Assembly: GCF_000376945.1 (NCBI RefSeq)
Contig: NZ_AQXU01000020.1
Span: 124,001-188,000 of the forward strand
DNA from: Leeia oryzae DSM 17879
GTDB taxonomy: Bacteria; Pseudomonadota; Gammaproteobacteria; Burkholderiales; Leeiaceae
Length of the DNA: 64,000 nucleotides
Direction: 5' to 3'
A program made the position numbers and the translations under genes. Position 1 is the stretch's first letter. Each line of letters begins with the position of its first letter. The notes under the pieces are model-generated. The model saw only the letters and a list, made by a program, of their open reading frames with translations. It made no database searches and had not been told where the DNA came from. This document shows positions 39,004-48,007 of the stretch, piece by piece.

Positions 39004-39019
39004 TTGTGCAATGCAACAA
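39004..39019 (+). promoter_or_regulatory. Second candidate PhaR operator at the phasin transcription start
   Basis: TTGTGCAATGCAACAA, an imperfect palindrome sharing the TTGTGCA/TGCA core of the upstream palindrome. It covers the expected transcription start, so binding here should block initiation. Confidence 0.6.
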
Positions 39020-39040
39020 ATCACCCTAGGAGGTTACATC

Positions 39041-39589
39041 ATGTCATTGAATGAATCCATTAAAGAATACGGTCTGAAACAAGCAGAATCAGCTCTTCAA
39101 CTCGCCCAGATCTCTATTGGCAGCGCAGAAAAACTGATCAAGCTGCAACTGGATACTGCAAAAGCAGTTCTGGAAGAACAAGCGCGTCAGGCTCAAACCC
39201 TGGCCTCTATCAAAAACGTACAGCAAGCTAACGAAACCCGTCAAAGCCTGGCTGAAAGCAATCTGGACAACCTGGTTGCCCTGTCACGCAGCGTGTACGA
39301 ATTCGCCAACCAGACTCAGGCCGAACTGACCAAGTTTGCTGAAGCGCGTATTACCGAGCTGAACAAAGACGTCATCAGCCTGCTGGATCAAACTGCTAAA
39401 CTGGCACCAGCCGGTTCCGAACCTGCTGTTGCTGCCGTTAAACAGACCGTGCAAGCTACCGTGTCTGCAGTCGACAGCCTGAGCAAAGCCGCTAAACAGG
39501 TTTCTGACTTCACAGAAACCAGCGTTAAGTCAGCAACAACCGCGACCGTGGATGCCATCAAACAAGCATCTAACAACGTCAAAGTCTGA
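39041..39589 (+). CDS. phaP: Phasin
   Basis: 182 residues, almost entirely amphipathic helix, starting MSLNESIKEYGLKQAESALQLAQISIGSAEKLIKLQ. This is the phasin layout: proteins that coat polyhydroxyalkanoate granules and limit their size. AGGAGG lies before ATG 39041. It is probably very highly expressed when PhaR is titrated by polymer, in view of its consensus promoter. A strong terminator follows. Confidence 0.92.
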   Translation: MSLNESIKEYGLKQAESALQLAQISIGSAEKLIKLQLDTAKAVLEEQARQAQTLASIKNVQQANETRQSLAESNLDNLVALSRSVYEFANQTQAELTKFAEARITELNKDVISLLDQTAKLAPAGSEPAVAAVKQTVQATVSAVDSLSKAAKQVSDFTETSVKSATTATVDAIKQASNNVKV

Positions 39590-39614
39590 TTGACCTGACA
39601 ACGTAACCTGCTTG

Positions 39615-39648
39615 AACAAAAAGCCCTGCCTTGGCGGGGCTTTTTGTT
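39615..39648 (+). terminator. Terminator of the phasin gene
   Basis: A 16-base-pair stem with one T-G pair (AACAAAAAGCCCTGCC and partner) with T run, followed by TTT. The A-rich side also makes it active leftward for phaA. Confidence 0.9.
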
Positions 39649-39718
39649 TTTGCTTCACGCACAAAAACAAATCAATCCGGATGGCTCCATGATCAGGAGC
39701 CATCCGTCACGACATTGA

Positions 39719-40900
39719 TTATGCGCGCTCTACAGCCAATGCGACACCCATGCCACCACCGATACACAGTGTTGCCAGACCTTTTTTGGCATCACGGCGA
39801 ATCATTTCGTGAATCAGGGAAACCAGTACACGGGCACCTGACGCACCGATAGGGTGACCCAGGGCAATCGCGCCACCGTTAACGTTGACCTTGGAGGTAT
39901 CCCAGCCCAGCTCTTTGTTCACGCCAAGGGCTTGTGCTGCAAACGCTTCGTTTGCTTCCACCAGATCCAGGTCATCCAGTGTCCAGCCAGCTTTTGCCAG
40001 CGCTTTACGCGTTGCAGATACAGGCCCCAGCCCCATGACTGAAGGCTCCAGACCAGAAGAGGCATAGCCCTTGATGGTAACCAGCGGGGTCAGACCCAGT
40101 TCTTTTGCCTTGTCAGCTGTCATCAGGATCACAGCAGCAGCGCCGTCGTTCACGCCAGAGGCGTTACCAGCGGTCACGGTACCATCCTTTTTAAAGGCAG
40201 GACGCAGTTTGCCCAAACCTTCAGCAGTAGAACCCATTTTGATAAATTCATCTTTATCAAATACGACCGGGTCGCCTTTTTTCTGCGGGATAACCACCGG
40301 AATGATTTCCGCATCAAAACGACCGGCTTTCTGGGCAGCTTCTGCCTTGTTTTGCGAAGCAGCAGAAAAAGCATCTTGCTCTTCACGGGTGATGCCGTGT
40401 TTTTCTGCAATATTCTCTGCGGTAATACCCATGTGGTACTGGTTGTAAACGTCGGTCAAACCGTCGTACACCATGCTGTCGATCAGTGAGGCAGTACCCA
40501 TGCGGAAACCGTCACGGCTCCCTGGCAATACATGCGGAGACTGGCTCATGTTTTCCTGACCACCGGCAATCACAATCTCGTTGTCACCAGCCAGAATGGA
40601 TTGAACGGCCAGATGGGTGGTTTTCAGGCCAGAGCCACATACCTGGTTAATGGTAAGCGCTGGCACTTCCACTGGCAGGCCAGCTTTGATCAATGCCTGA
40701 CGGGCCGGGTTTTGGCCCAGGCCAGCAGTCAGTACGTTACCCAAAATGACTTCACTGATTTGTTCTGGCTTGATACCGGTCTTTTCAAGTAGTGCCTTGA
40801 TCACGGTAGCGCCCAGATCCGGTGCAGAAACCTTTGCCAGGCTTCCACCGAAATTACCAATAGCCGTACGGCCTGCAGCAACAATAACCACGTCTGACAT
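39719..40900 (-). CDS. phaA: Acetyl-CoA C-acetyltransferase (PhaA-type thiolase)
   Basis: 393 residues. Thiolase with nucleophilic cysteine 88 ([10 protein letters not shown]), [17 protein letters not shown], the histidine in GHPIGASG and the second cysteine in CIGGGMG. It condenses two acetyl-CoA to acetoacetyl-CoA, the entry to PHB synthesis. It follows phaC by 94 bases. The reductase gene phaB is not in this window. Without the context the same sequence could be called atoB. Confidence 0.93.
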   Translation of the reverse strand: MSDVVIVAAGRTAIGNFGGSLAKVSAPDLGATVIKALLEKTGIKPEQISEVILGNVLTAGLGQNPARQALIKAGLPVEVPALTINQVCGSGLKTTHLAVQSILAGDNEIVIAGGQENMSQSPHVLPGSRDGFRMGTASLIDSMVYDGLTDVYNQYHMGITAENIAEKHGITREEQDAFSAASQNKAEAAQKAGRFDAEIIPVVIPQKKGDPVVFDKDEFIKMGSTAEGLGKLRPAFKKDGTVTAGNASGVNDGAAAVILMTADKAKELGLTPLVTIKGYASSGLEPSVMGLGPVSATRKALAKAGWTLDDLDLVEANEAFAAQALGVNKELGWDTSKVNVNGGAIALGHPIGASGARVLVSLIHEMIRRDAKKGLATLCIGGGMGVALAVERA

Positions 40901-40994
40901 TTGTGACTCCTTATGAATTTTTATGGACTACACAAGGCGATGCCCTGTTTACAGACTAGCCAGCCAAACATACCAGCCGGCCAGTCAGGGGGTT

Positions 40995-42716
40995 TTACTC
41001 TGCTCTGGTTTTTACATAACGTCCAGGCGCAGCTTCAATGGCTTTATAGGTACGATTGCCAGCCGATTTAGGGGCCTTGGTTTTTTCACCAGACAACTTG
41101 CCCAGCCAGTTTGAGTAATCTGGCCACCAGCTGCCAGGATTGCTCTGAGCGCCTTGCAGCCACAGGTCAGAAGACGTTGGCAGCTGATCGTTTACCCAAT
41201 AATTACGCTTGTTGGTGGTCACCGGGTTGATCGTACCGGCAATATGACCTGAAGCTCCCAATACAAAGCGTTGCGGCCCGGTCAGGTACTGTGTGCTCAG
41301 GTACGCTGTTTTCCACGGTACGATATGGTCTTCCTGCGCGGCAAACAGATAGACAGGAATGTCGATCTTGCGCACATCAATCTTCACGCCACACAACTCC
41401 ATCTTGCCGGGTTTGGTCAGATTGTTTTCGATATACATATTACGCAGGTAATAGGTATGCATCGGCAGCGGCAGATTGGTGCCGTCCGAGTTCCAGTACA
41501 GCAGATCAAATGGAGGTGGTGTCTTGCCTTTGAGGTAATTGTTCACCACATAGTTCCAGATCAGGTCATTGGCACGCAGGCTGGAGAATGTTGCCGCCAG
41601 CTCTTTGCCCTTGACCAGACCACCTTCTGATAGCTTGATTTCTTTCAGGCGTACCAGGTTTTCGTCCAGATACACCTTGATCGGACCCGGCTCGCTGTGA
41701 TCAATCATGGAGGTCAGGTAAGTTGCAGAATTAATGCTCTTGTCGCCCTTGGCACGCAACACGGCCAGCGCGGTGGTCAGGATCGTACCGCCAATGCAGA
41801 AACCCATGGCGTTCATGTCATCTTTGCCAGTGACCGACTTGACGACTTCCATTGCCTTGAATACGCCCTTGGTCAGATAGTCTTCCCAGGTATAGTGCTT
41901 CATGTCTTCGGTCGCGCTGCGCCATGACATCAGGAAGGTGGTATAACCTTGCGACACAATGTAGCGAATCAGAGAATTCTCTGGCTGCATGTCCATCAGG
42001 TAGTACTTGTTGATGCAAGGTGGCACGATCAGCAGCGGCCGCTCGAATACTTCATCGGTTGACGGTGTGTATTGGATCAGCTGGAACAGTTCGTTTTCGA
42101 AGATCACCTGACCCGGGGTAATCGCCATGTTCTTGCCGACTTCAAACTTGGATTCGTCGGTCATGGTGATGTAGCCCTTTTGCATGTCTTCCAGCATGTT
42201 TTTCATGCCTTCAACCAGGCTTTCACCTTTGGTATCTGCTGCCAGCTTCAGGACTTCCGGGTTGGTCAACGCAAAATTGCTGGGGCTCATGGCATCCAGG
42301 AACTGCTTGGTGAAAAAGCGCATGCGCTCTTTCTGCTCGTCCTCTGCCTGGGTCTTGTCGACCATGTCCATCAGCCATTTGGAAGTACTCAGATAACTCT
42401 GGCGGACATAGTTGAAAAACGGGAACTGTTCCCACTCCGGCGCAGCAAAACGCTTGTCCTTGACCGGCATGTCGGCTGGTTGCCCCATCACGCCTTGCCA
42501 TGCTTGCATCTGCTGTTGATACAACTGGTTTTGTAACTGGCTTAACTGGCTGGCATTTTGCCAGAAACCCGAAAACAGGCTGGCATATGGATTGGTTGCA
42601 GATTCCGGGGATTGTGGCGGTACGGCTTTGGCAAACTGTTCTACAAACTGCTGATTGGCCTTGGTAATTTGCTCGAAAAACTCGGCCAACCCCTGGCCAG
42701 GTTTGGATTCAGACAT
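40995..42716 (-). CDS. phaC: Class I poly(3-hydroxyalkanoate) synthase
   Basis: 573 residues. The alpha/beta hydrolase core has the lipase-like box GFCIGG with catalytic cysteine 307. The conserved aspartate region is VYLFAAQEDHIVPW and the histidine is in GASGHIAGTINP. The N-terminal part of about 200 residues is typical of class I synthases. The enzyme polymerises 3-hydroxyacyl-CoA on the granule surface. It heads the phaC-phaA transcript. Confidence 0.96.
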   Translation of the reverse strand: MSESKPGQGLAEFFEQITKANQQFVEQFAKAVPPQSPESATNPYASLFSGFWQNASQLSQLQNQLYQQQMQAWQGVMGQPADMPVKDKRFAAPEWEQFPFFNYVRQSYLSTSKWLMDMVDKTQAEDEQKERMRFFTKQFLDAMSPSNFALTNPEVLKLAADTKGESLVEGMKNMLEDMQKGYITMTDESKFEVGKNMAITPGQVIFENELFQLIQYTPSTDEVFERPLLIVPPCINKYYLMDMQPENSLIRYIVSQGYTTFLMSWRSATEDMKHYTWEDYLTKGVFKAMEVVKSVTGKDDMNAMGFCIGGTILTTALAVLRAKGDKSINSATYLTSMIDHSEPGPIKVYLDENLVRLKEIKLSEGGLVKGKELAATFSSLRANDLIWNYVVNNYLKGKTPPPFDLLYWNSDGTNLPLPMHTYYLRNMYIENNLTKPGKMELCGVKIDVRKIDIPVYLFAAQEDHIVPWKTAYLSTQYLTGPQRFVLGASGHIAGTINPVTTNKRNYWVNDQLPTSSDLWLQGAQSNPGSWWPDYSNWLGKLSGEKTKAPKSAGNRTYKAIEAAPGRYVKTRAE

Positions 42717-43142
42717 TCGTGAAGCTCCCTCTGCATAATCCGGTACAGCATTTGCTAACTGGATATTTCATATTAAATACGGCACTTTTATCAGGCACCA
42801 TCAGCAGAACCAACAGCCGCCCTCTTTTTACCCGCTACCAGACAAAATCATCAGTCGTTAAACTGATCAAAGTAACATATTAGCTCTTTTTTGCTGCAAA
42901 GCAACATAAACTCGTCAGAATTTGAGGAAGATCGAAAAAAACCAATGCGAACACACGTATCAGGCGGGTTTCGGCCCAGAAAAATGCATATGCCGGTGCC
43001 TGTATCATCATACGAAATGACGCTTAGCACAAGATATTTTCCGGAGAATATTCAGGACGCGGCATCCACACATGCCAAGGGAGATGAGAGCTGTTAAGAT
43101 GCAGCCCTGCCTGATTATGGACCAAACCTCAAGAACACCAAG
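42717..43142. other. Intergenic region before phaC and the small membrane protein gene
   Basis: About 425 bases with no convincing gene. At 42891-42905 the sequence TTGCTGCAAAGCAAC has TTGCT/AGCAA symmetry and resembles the candidate PhaR sites upstream of the phasin; it could be a phaC operator. An open frame at 42891-43097 does not look like protein. Confidence 0.35.
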
Positions 43143-43385
43143 ATGAAACATATTATTCTCATTGCCTGGCTGTATATCGTGATACTCATGGCTGCCAGCA
43201 GCGGCAGCATTGCGCGTGCCGTGAATGTCGTGCTGTTTCTGGGCGTGATTCCTGTAGGCTTGGCGCTATGGACATCGTTGCGAAAGGTCCACATGCGCCA
43301 GCAGGCATTGAAAGAAGCACAAGCCGAGCGTCTTGCCAGCGAGGCAGCCGCAGAAGCTACGGATGCGCCGGAAGAATCTCGCTAA
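43143..43385 (+). CDS. Small inner-membrane protein
   Basis: 80 residues with two predicted membrane helices (about 3-20 and 28-45) and a charged helical, alanine-rich C-terminal tail (RQQALKEAQAERLASEAAAEA). No family recognised. Its stop overlaps the convergent pgeF stop by four bases. Confidence 0.6.
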   Translation: MKHIILIAWLYIVILMAASSGSIARAVNVVLFLGVIPVGLALWTSLRKVHMRQQALKEAQAERLASEAAAEATDAPEESR

Positions 43386-44125
43386 TCCAGCCAGACCAGG
43401 CTAGCCTGCCGGCCGGTTTGCTGATCCCGTCGGTAAGAGAAAAAGCGCTGGCGGTCGGTATAGGTGCACAAGTCCCCGCCAAAAATATGCTGCCTACCCA
43501 CGCCAGCCTGCTGCAAGCGCAGGCGTGCCAACTGGTAAATATCTGCCAGCCATTTACCAGGCTTGCCGGCCACAAAAGCCTGTGCCGCCGCCGGGTCAAC
43601 CGCCATAAAAGCAGCCCGTACCTCATCCCCGACTTCAAATGCGTCAGGGCCAATTGCCGCCCCCAGCCAGACAACCACATCGGCCGGATCAACCGCCATG
43701 GCTGACAGGGTGGCTTCCAGTACACCATGACACAAACCACGCCAGCCTGCATGCGCGGCCCCCACCACGGTGCCGTGCACATCCGCAAACAAGACGGGTA
43801 GACAATCTGCCGTCTGAACGGCGCAAACCTGCCCTTTTCGACGACTGATCACGGCATCTGCTACCGGTACGTCTGCATGCGCACTGTCCAGATCCACCAC
43901 CGCAATGCCGTGCACCTGTTGCAGCCACACCGGGCTGGCAGGCAGAAAGGCATCCAGCAAATGGCGGTTTTGTGTGACATCGTCGATCCGGTCGTTGACA
44001 TGCGAACCCAGATTCAGCGCATCAAACGGCGCCTGACTAACACCGCCCAACCGGGTTGTTGCCAGCGCCTTGACACCGTTGGGTGCTTGCCATTGCGGCA
44101 CAATCAGGTGCTCAGTAGTCAGCAT
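43382..44125 (-). CDS. pgeF: Peptidoglycan editing factor PgeF (multicopper oxidase-like)
   Basis: 247 residues of the YfiH/DUF152 family with the metal site signature in QVHGIAVVDLDSAHADVPVADAVIS, CAVQTADCLPVLFAD and AAHAGWRGLCHGVLEATL. PgeF is reported to keep L-Ala at the first stem-peptide position of peptidoglycan. ATG 44125 is preferred to ATG 44131, because AGGAG touches the latter. It overlaps the end of rluD by 14 bases; the rluD-pgeF order is standard. Confidence 0.92.
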   Translation of the reverse strand: MLTTEHLIVPQWQAPNGVKALATTRLGGVSQAPFDALNLGSHVNDRIDDVTQNRHLLDAFLPASPVWLQQVHGIAVVDLDSAHADVPVADAVISRRKGQVCAVQTADCLPVLFADVHGTVVGAAHAGWRGLCHGVLEATLSAMAVDPADVVVWLGAAIGPDAFEVGDEVRAAFMAVDPAAAQAFVAGKPGKWLADIYQLARLRLQQAGVGRQHIFGGDLCTYTDRQRFFSYRRDQQTGRQASLVWLD

Positions 44126-45098
44126 CTGCATCTCCTAGGCTGTCAATCAGGTCTTGCATATCCTCCGGAATATCGGCCTCCCACTGCATGCGCATGCCGG
44201 TTCTCGGGTGAATCAGCCCCAGCCGCCGCGCATGCAAAGCCTGGCGCGGAAACAGCTCGGACGTTGCCCGGTGACCATACAGCGGGTCCCCCACCAGCGG
44301 GTGGCCGATATATTGCATATGCACCCGAATCTGGTGTGTTCGCCCGGTTTCCAGCCTGCACGTCACCAGGGTAAAACCAGGCCAGTTCATCTGTGGCTCA
44401 AAGTGCGTCACGGCTGGTTTACCGGCTGACAGACCCACGGGCAAAACCGCCATTTTCAGGCGATCTTTCTGATGCCTACCAATCGGTGCATCAATCGTGC
44501 CGCCCACACTGATATGCCCGCGCGCCACCGCCATGTATTCCCGTTTGACAGTTCTGGCCTGCAACTGTCTCACCAGCTCAGTCTGTGCGGGGATGTTTCT
44601 GGCCACGACCATCAAACCACTGGTGTCCTTATCCAGGCGGTGCACAATGCCGGCCCTTGGTACGCTAAACAGCTGCTCATCAAACGCCAGCAAGCCATTC
44701 AGCAGTGTGCCAGACCAGTTACCATGCCCCGGGTGAACCACCAGGCCTGCGGGCTTGTTGATCACCAGAATGTCTTCATCCGCATAAACAATGGGCAAGT
44801 CCATCGGTTCGGCACGGAAAGCCAGTTGCTCCGGCGCCATTTCCGGCAAGACATAGACCTCTTCACCACCATAAACTTTGGTTTTCTGGGTCGCCAGCTC
44901 CCCGTTCAGGAGAACGCGTTCATTTTTTATCCATTGCTGCAAACGGCTTCTGGAGTAGGCTGGCAACAGCTTTGCAAGGGCCTGATCAAGCCTTAAACCG
45001 CTGAAATCGTCAGGTAAAATCCATTCTTGCGCGTCCTCCCCGTTTTCAGATGGCATGTTTGCGCTATAATCATTGGACTCGACTTTGGATTCGGACAT
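44112..45098 (-). CDS. rluD: 23S rRNA pseudouridine synthase RluD
   Basis: 328 residues. An N-terminal S4 RNA-binding domain (GLRLDQALAKLLPAYSRSRLQQWIK) and the RluA-family catalytic domain with HRLDKDTSGLMVVA, which carries the catalytic aspartate, and LETGRTHQIRVH. It makes pseudouridines 1911, 1915 and 1917 in helix 69. The first ATG (45098) lies against the start codon of the divergent bamD gene; a second at 45056 lacks a ribosome site. Confidence 0.95.
   Translation of the reverse strand: MSESKVESNDYSANMPSENGEDAQEWILPDDFSGLRLDQALAKLLPAYSRSRLQQWIKNERVLLNGELATQKTKVYGGEEVYVLPEMAPEQLAFRAEPMDLPIVYADEDILVINKPAGLVVHPGHGNWSGTLLNGLLAFDEQLFSVPRAGIVHRLDKDTSGLMVVARNIPAQTELVRQLQARTVKREYMAVARGHISVGGTIDAPIGRHQKDRLKMAVLPVGLSAGKPAVTHFEPQMNWPGFTLVTCRLETGRTHQIRVHMQYIGHPLVGDPLYGHRATSELFPRQALHARRLGLIHPRTGMRMQWEADIPEDMQDLIDSLGDADADY
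45065..45070 (+). promoter_or_regulatory. -10 box of bamD inside the rluD coding region
   Basis: TATAAT 27 bases before the bamD start. The matching -35 region is poor. It lies within the first codons of the divergent rluD gene. Confidence 0.45.
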
Positions 45099-45882
45099 GA
45101 AGAAACTTCTCTATATTGCACTGGCAACCGCCCTGCTGGCTGGCTGTGGTAGTTCTGAAAAAAAGGACCCGACAACAAAATGGTCCGCAAATAAACTGTA
45201 TTCTGAAGCAAAGTTTGCATTAGACGACAAGAATTATACGCAAGCTATAGAGTATTTTGAGAAACTTGAAGCGCGCTACCCCTATGGGCAGTACGCCTTG
45301 TCTGCTCAGTTGAACCAGGCATACGCAAACTATAAGGATGATGAACCCGCCGCCGCCATTGCCGCGTGTGATCGCTTCATCAAGCTACACCCAACGCATC
45401 CGAATGTCGACTACGCCTATTATTTGAAAGGCTTGGCCAGCTTTAACGAAGACACCGGCTTTTTTGCCAGTATCGCCAACCAGGACATGACCGAGCGTGA
45501 CCCGAAAGCGGCACGCGAATCGTTCGAGGCATTCAAGCAACTCACCACACTGTTCCCGAAAAGCAAATACACGCCTGACGCACTGGGCAGAATGCGTTAT
45601 CTGGTGAACTCGCTGGCCTCTCACGAGGTTGGTGTTGCCAAATATTACATGAAGCGCCAGGCCTATGTGGCAGCTGTTAACCGGGCCAAATACGCCATCG
45701 AGCAATACCCGCAAGCACCGGCCGTTGAAGAAGCGCTGGTGGTCTTGACGGCCGCCTATGACAAACTGGGCATGAACGACCTGCGTGATGACAGCAAACG
45801 CGTCCTGGACCGTACCTTCCCGAACAGTAAATACCTGAACGGTGAAATCCAGAAGGACAAACCTTGGTGGCAAATCTGGTAA
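45097..45882 (+). CDS. bamD: Outer membrane protein assembly factor BamD
   Basis: 261 residues, a lipoprotein with signal peptide and lipobox LLAGC (cysteine 17), then five TPR-like helical repeats (YSEAKFALDDKNYTQAIEYFEKLEARYPYGQYALSAQLNQAYANYK and following). It is an essential part of the BAM complex that inserts beta-barrel proteins. ATG 45097 overlaps by two bases the rluD ATG on the opposite strand. Confidence 0.95.
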   Translation: MKKLLYIALATALLAGCGSSEKKDPTTKWSANKLYSEAKFALDDKNYTQAIEYFEKLEARYPYGQYALSAQLNQAYANYKDDEPAAAIAACDRFIKLHPTHPNVDYAYYLKGLASFNEDTGFFASIANQDMTERDPKAARESFEAFKQLTTLFPKSKYTPDALGRMRYLVNSLASHEVGVAKYYMKRQAYVAAVNRAKYAIEQYPQAPAVEEALVVLTAAYDKLGMNDLRDDSKRVLDRTFPNSKYLNGEIQKDKPWWQIW

Positions 45883-45901
45883 TTCGTTCGTCAGCATTTC
45901 T

Positions 45902-45945
45902 GCACCAAATAAAACAGCCGGTTATCCGGCTGTTTTATTTGGTGC
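45902..45945. terminator. Long bidirectional terminator
   Basis: Perfect 20-base-pair stem with loop TTAT between the convergent bamD and ATPase genes; A and T runs within the arms serve both strands. Confidence 0.92.
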
Positions 45946-45968
45946 TATCGCACTAGCAATCGAACGGA

Positions 45969-46841
45969 TTACAGCACCAATAAACGCCTGATACTCGCCA
46001 CAGCCGCATTTAGCCGGTCAGCCCCCGCCCCGCCGATACGCTCGTATCGACAGCCATATTTTTGCAACCAGCTTTCAGCATGGTCAGACCCGAACTCCCG
46101 CCGATCCGGATACTTGCGCTGATGATCCGGCACAAACGGCAAATCATCATCCAGCAGCAAATAAACCACACCTTCTTGCGTCTCCGCCATCACATGCCCG
46201 GCATCTGGCAAGGCCCCGAAATACCACGTATACCACATGATTGATGAAAGTACATTGGTATCACAGACAATCCATGGGCTCTCGGTCATACCGGCATATG
46301 CCTGATTCAATGCCTGCTGCACAAGCATGATGGTGTTGGCGTCTTGTTCATCACACTGATTGTGAAACACATCAAACCACAGGCGGACATATTCATCCAG
46401 ATAAGGCACCTGAAAATGCACGGCCAATTGCTTCGCCAGCGTACTTTTGCCGACCGACTCCGGACCAAACAACACAAGCTGCTGCGCTGGGGTTGCTTCC
46501 GCCCTTGCCAAGGCATAGTTACTGGTAGTAATCGCTGGCAAAGGCAAAAACGGGAATCCCGTATTCTGGCAGTAGGCGATCGCTTCTGGACCATACGCGC
46601 ACAGCAATCGTGCAGGATTATCTGTCAGCCGGGTTTGCTCATCGACGCTTAATGCAGACAGCAGTGCCAAATCCATAAAAGCCGGCTTTTCTACGCGTGG
46701 CAACACCAGCTGCAAGACACGTGTCAGAAAACGATATTCCGCCTCTGATAACCTGGATGTCAGTATCAGTGCACCAGAAAAAGAATTGCCCACCAGTTTG
46801 GCGGGCAATGCATTCATGCCTTGTAGCGGGTTACTGCTCAT
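45969..46841 (-). CDS. NadR-like ATPase (AAA_28-type P-loop) with unassigned N-terminal domain
   Basis: 290 residues. The C-terminal part (from about 128) has the Walker A motif [16 protein letters not shown] and continues [32 protein letters not shown] and [23 protein letters not shown]. This is the pattern of NadR-type ribosylnicotinamide kinase domains (AAA_28). Such enzymes phosphorylate nicotinamide riboside. The first 125 residues match no domain I know; they lack the HxGH motif of the NadR adenylyltransferase. The start overlaps the fdxA stop by four bases, so they are probably co-translated. Confidence 0.75.
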   Translation of the reverse strand: MSSNPLQGMNALPAKLVGNSFSGALILTSRLSEAEYRFLTRVLQLVLPRVEKPAFMDLALLSALSVDEQTRLTDNPARLLCAYGPEAIAYCQNTGFPFLPLPAITTSNYALARAEATPAQQLVLFGPESVGKSTLAKQLAVHFQVPYLDEYVRLWFDVFHNQCDEQDANTIMLVQQALNQAYAGMTESPWIVCDTNVLSSIMWYTWYFGALPDAGHVMAETQEGVVYLLLDDDLPFVPDHQRKYPDRREFGSDHAESWLQKYGCRYERIGGAGADRLNAAVASIRRLLVL

Positions 46842-47176
46842 GCACCGTTACGGTCCAGATACTGCAATTTGTCTTTGACCGAAGACCAGTCCGCATGATC
46901 CGGCAATGGGTCTTTTTTCTCGACAATTGGCGTCCAGTTTGGATGCTTTGACAATACGGCATTCAGCTCCGTGTACACTTCCTGCCCGGCAGGGACATCG
47001 TCCTCTGCATAGATGGCCTCAACAGGGCACTCTGCCACGCACAGTGTGCAGTCAATACACTCATCCGGATCAATCACGAGAAAGTTGGGACCTTCACGGA
47101 AACAATCCACCGGGCAAACATCAACACAGTCGGTATATTTGCACTTCACACAGGCTTCGGTTACAACGTAAGTCAT
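46838..47176 (-). CDS. fdxA: 7Fe ferredoxin (FdxA type)
   Basis: 112 residues. [18 protein letters not shown] binds the 3Fe-4S cluster and [12 protein letters not shown] the 4Fe-4S cluster; a C-terminal extension is typical of the Azotobacter FdxA type. It carries electrons at low potential in the cytoplasm; partners are not known here. ATG 47176 is nine bases after GAGGT. It precedes the ATPase gene in a likely two-gene transcript. Confidence 0.93.
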   Translation of the reverse strand: MTYVVTEACVKCKYTDCVDVCPVDCFREGPNFLVIDPDECIDCTLCVAECPVEAIYAEDDVPAGQEVYTELNAVLSKHPNWTPIVEKKDPLPDHADWSSVKDKLQYLDRNGA

Positions 47177-47521
47177 CTGGCGCAAACCTCAAGTTCAGGA
47201 TTCTTGTAAAAGTAGACTATAATACTCTGGTATTCTAACAGATCAATATACGGTTTTTGCAGTAGTTTATGCCAGAAATACCGGCGTTTTACCGCAACCT
47301 ACCCTGTTTTCTGTCTCTGGCACAATTCATGGCGAACCGCCTATTGATTTTTTCTCCATCAATCCCATCTATGAATTCTGACGGGAAAAGAACAGCAGAA
47401 ATTTCAGGTAATTCACTTGCCTGACGGCTTTCTTTACGATGCTAAACAATATATTCTTTCCACTGTTAGACTTTTTTGCTGACCGGTCAGCACGTACTTT
47501 CGCACCAACAAGGACCCAATC
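47177..47521. other. Divergent control region between fdxA and trxA
   Basis: A 345-base intergenic region. It holds the fdxA promoter on the left. On the right, about 30 bases before trxA, a perfect 14-base palindrome, GCTGACCGGTCAGC (47478-47491), follows a T-rich stretch. The middle shows nothing recognisable. Confidence 0.5.
47219..47246 (-). promoter_or_regulatory. Promoter of fdxA
   Basis: Read leftward: TTGATC (47246-47241), 16 bases, TATTAT (47224-47219), about 43 bases before the fdxA start. Confidence 0.6.
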
Positions 47522-47848
47522 ATGAGCGAACATATTATTCATACCACTGACGATTCATTCCAGGCCGATGTACTGCAATCCGGTACGCCTGTATTGCTGG
47601 ACTTCTGGGCAGAATGGTGTGGTCCTTGCAAAATGATTGCGCCAGTACTGGACGAAGTGGCCAAAGACTACGCAGGCAAACTGACCGTGGTTAAGCTGAA
47701 CATTGATGAAAACCCGGGCACTCCGCCAAAATTTGGCGTGCGCGGCATCCCTACCCTGATGCTGTTTAAAGACGGTAATGTAGCCGCCACCAAAGTGGGT
47801 GCGCTTTCCAAATCCCAATTGGTTGCTTTTATTGACAGCAACCTCTGA
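47522..47848 (+). CDS. trxA: Thioredoxin 1
   Basis: 108 residues with the active site [10 protein letters not shown] (cysteines 33 and 36) and the cis-proline segment [12 protein letters not shown]. It reduces protein disulfides and also feeds APS reductase, encoded at 58935. The next gene is rho, an old and common neighbourhood. Length is standard. Confidence 0.97.
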   Translation: MSEHIIHTTDDSFQADVLQSGTPVLLDFWAEWCGPCKMIAPVLDEVAKDYAGKLTVVKLNIDENPGTPPKFGVRGIPTLMLFKDGNVAATKVGALSKSQLVAFIDSNL

Positions 47849-47886
47849 ACCAGATAGCATCGCCGGAAATTTACAAAATTTTCGCT

Positions 47887-47920
47887 AGTCACCTGACTCA
47901 TTAAGCTGAATCAGGTGACT
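47887..47920 (+). other. Stem-loop between trxA and rho
   Basis: AGTCACCTGA and TCAGGTGACT form a ten-base-pair stem around a 14-base loop. There is no T run after it, so it is probably a 3'-end stabiliser or part of the rho leader. Confidence 0.4.
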
Positions 47921-48007
47921 CTCCAAAGTCTAGTCTTCACAATTCTGTCGTCTTCACGCTTATCTTTTGTTTCCTTTTTCGTTACCGCAATCACTCGCGA
48001 ATAGAAC

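Noticed and set aside
42891-43097. 68-codon frame before the small membrane protein
   Set aside because: No ribosome site, no family pattern, and it overlaps the probable phaC control region.
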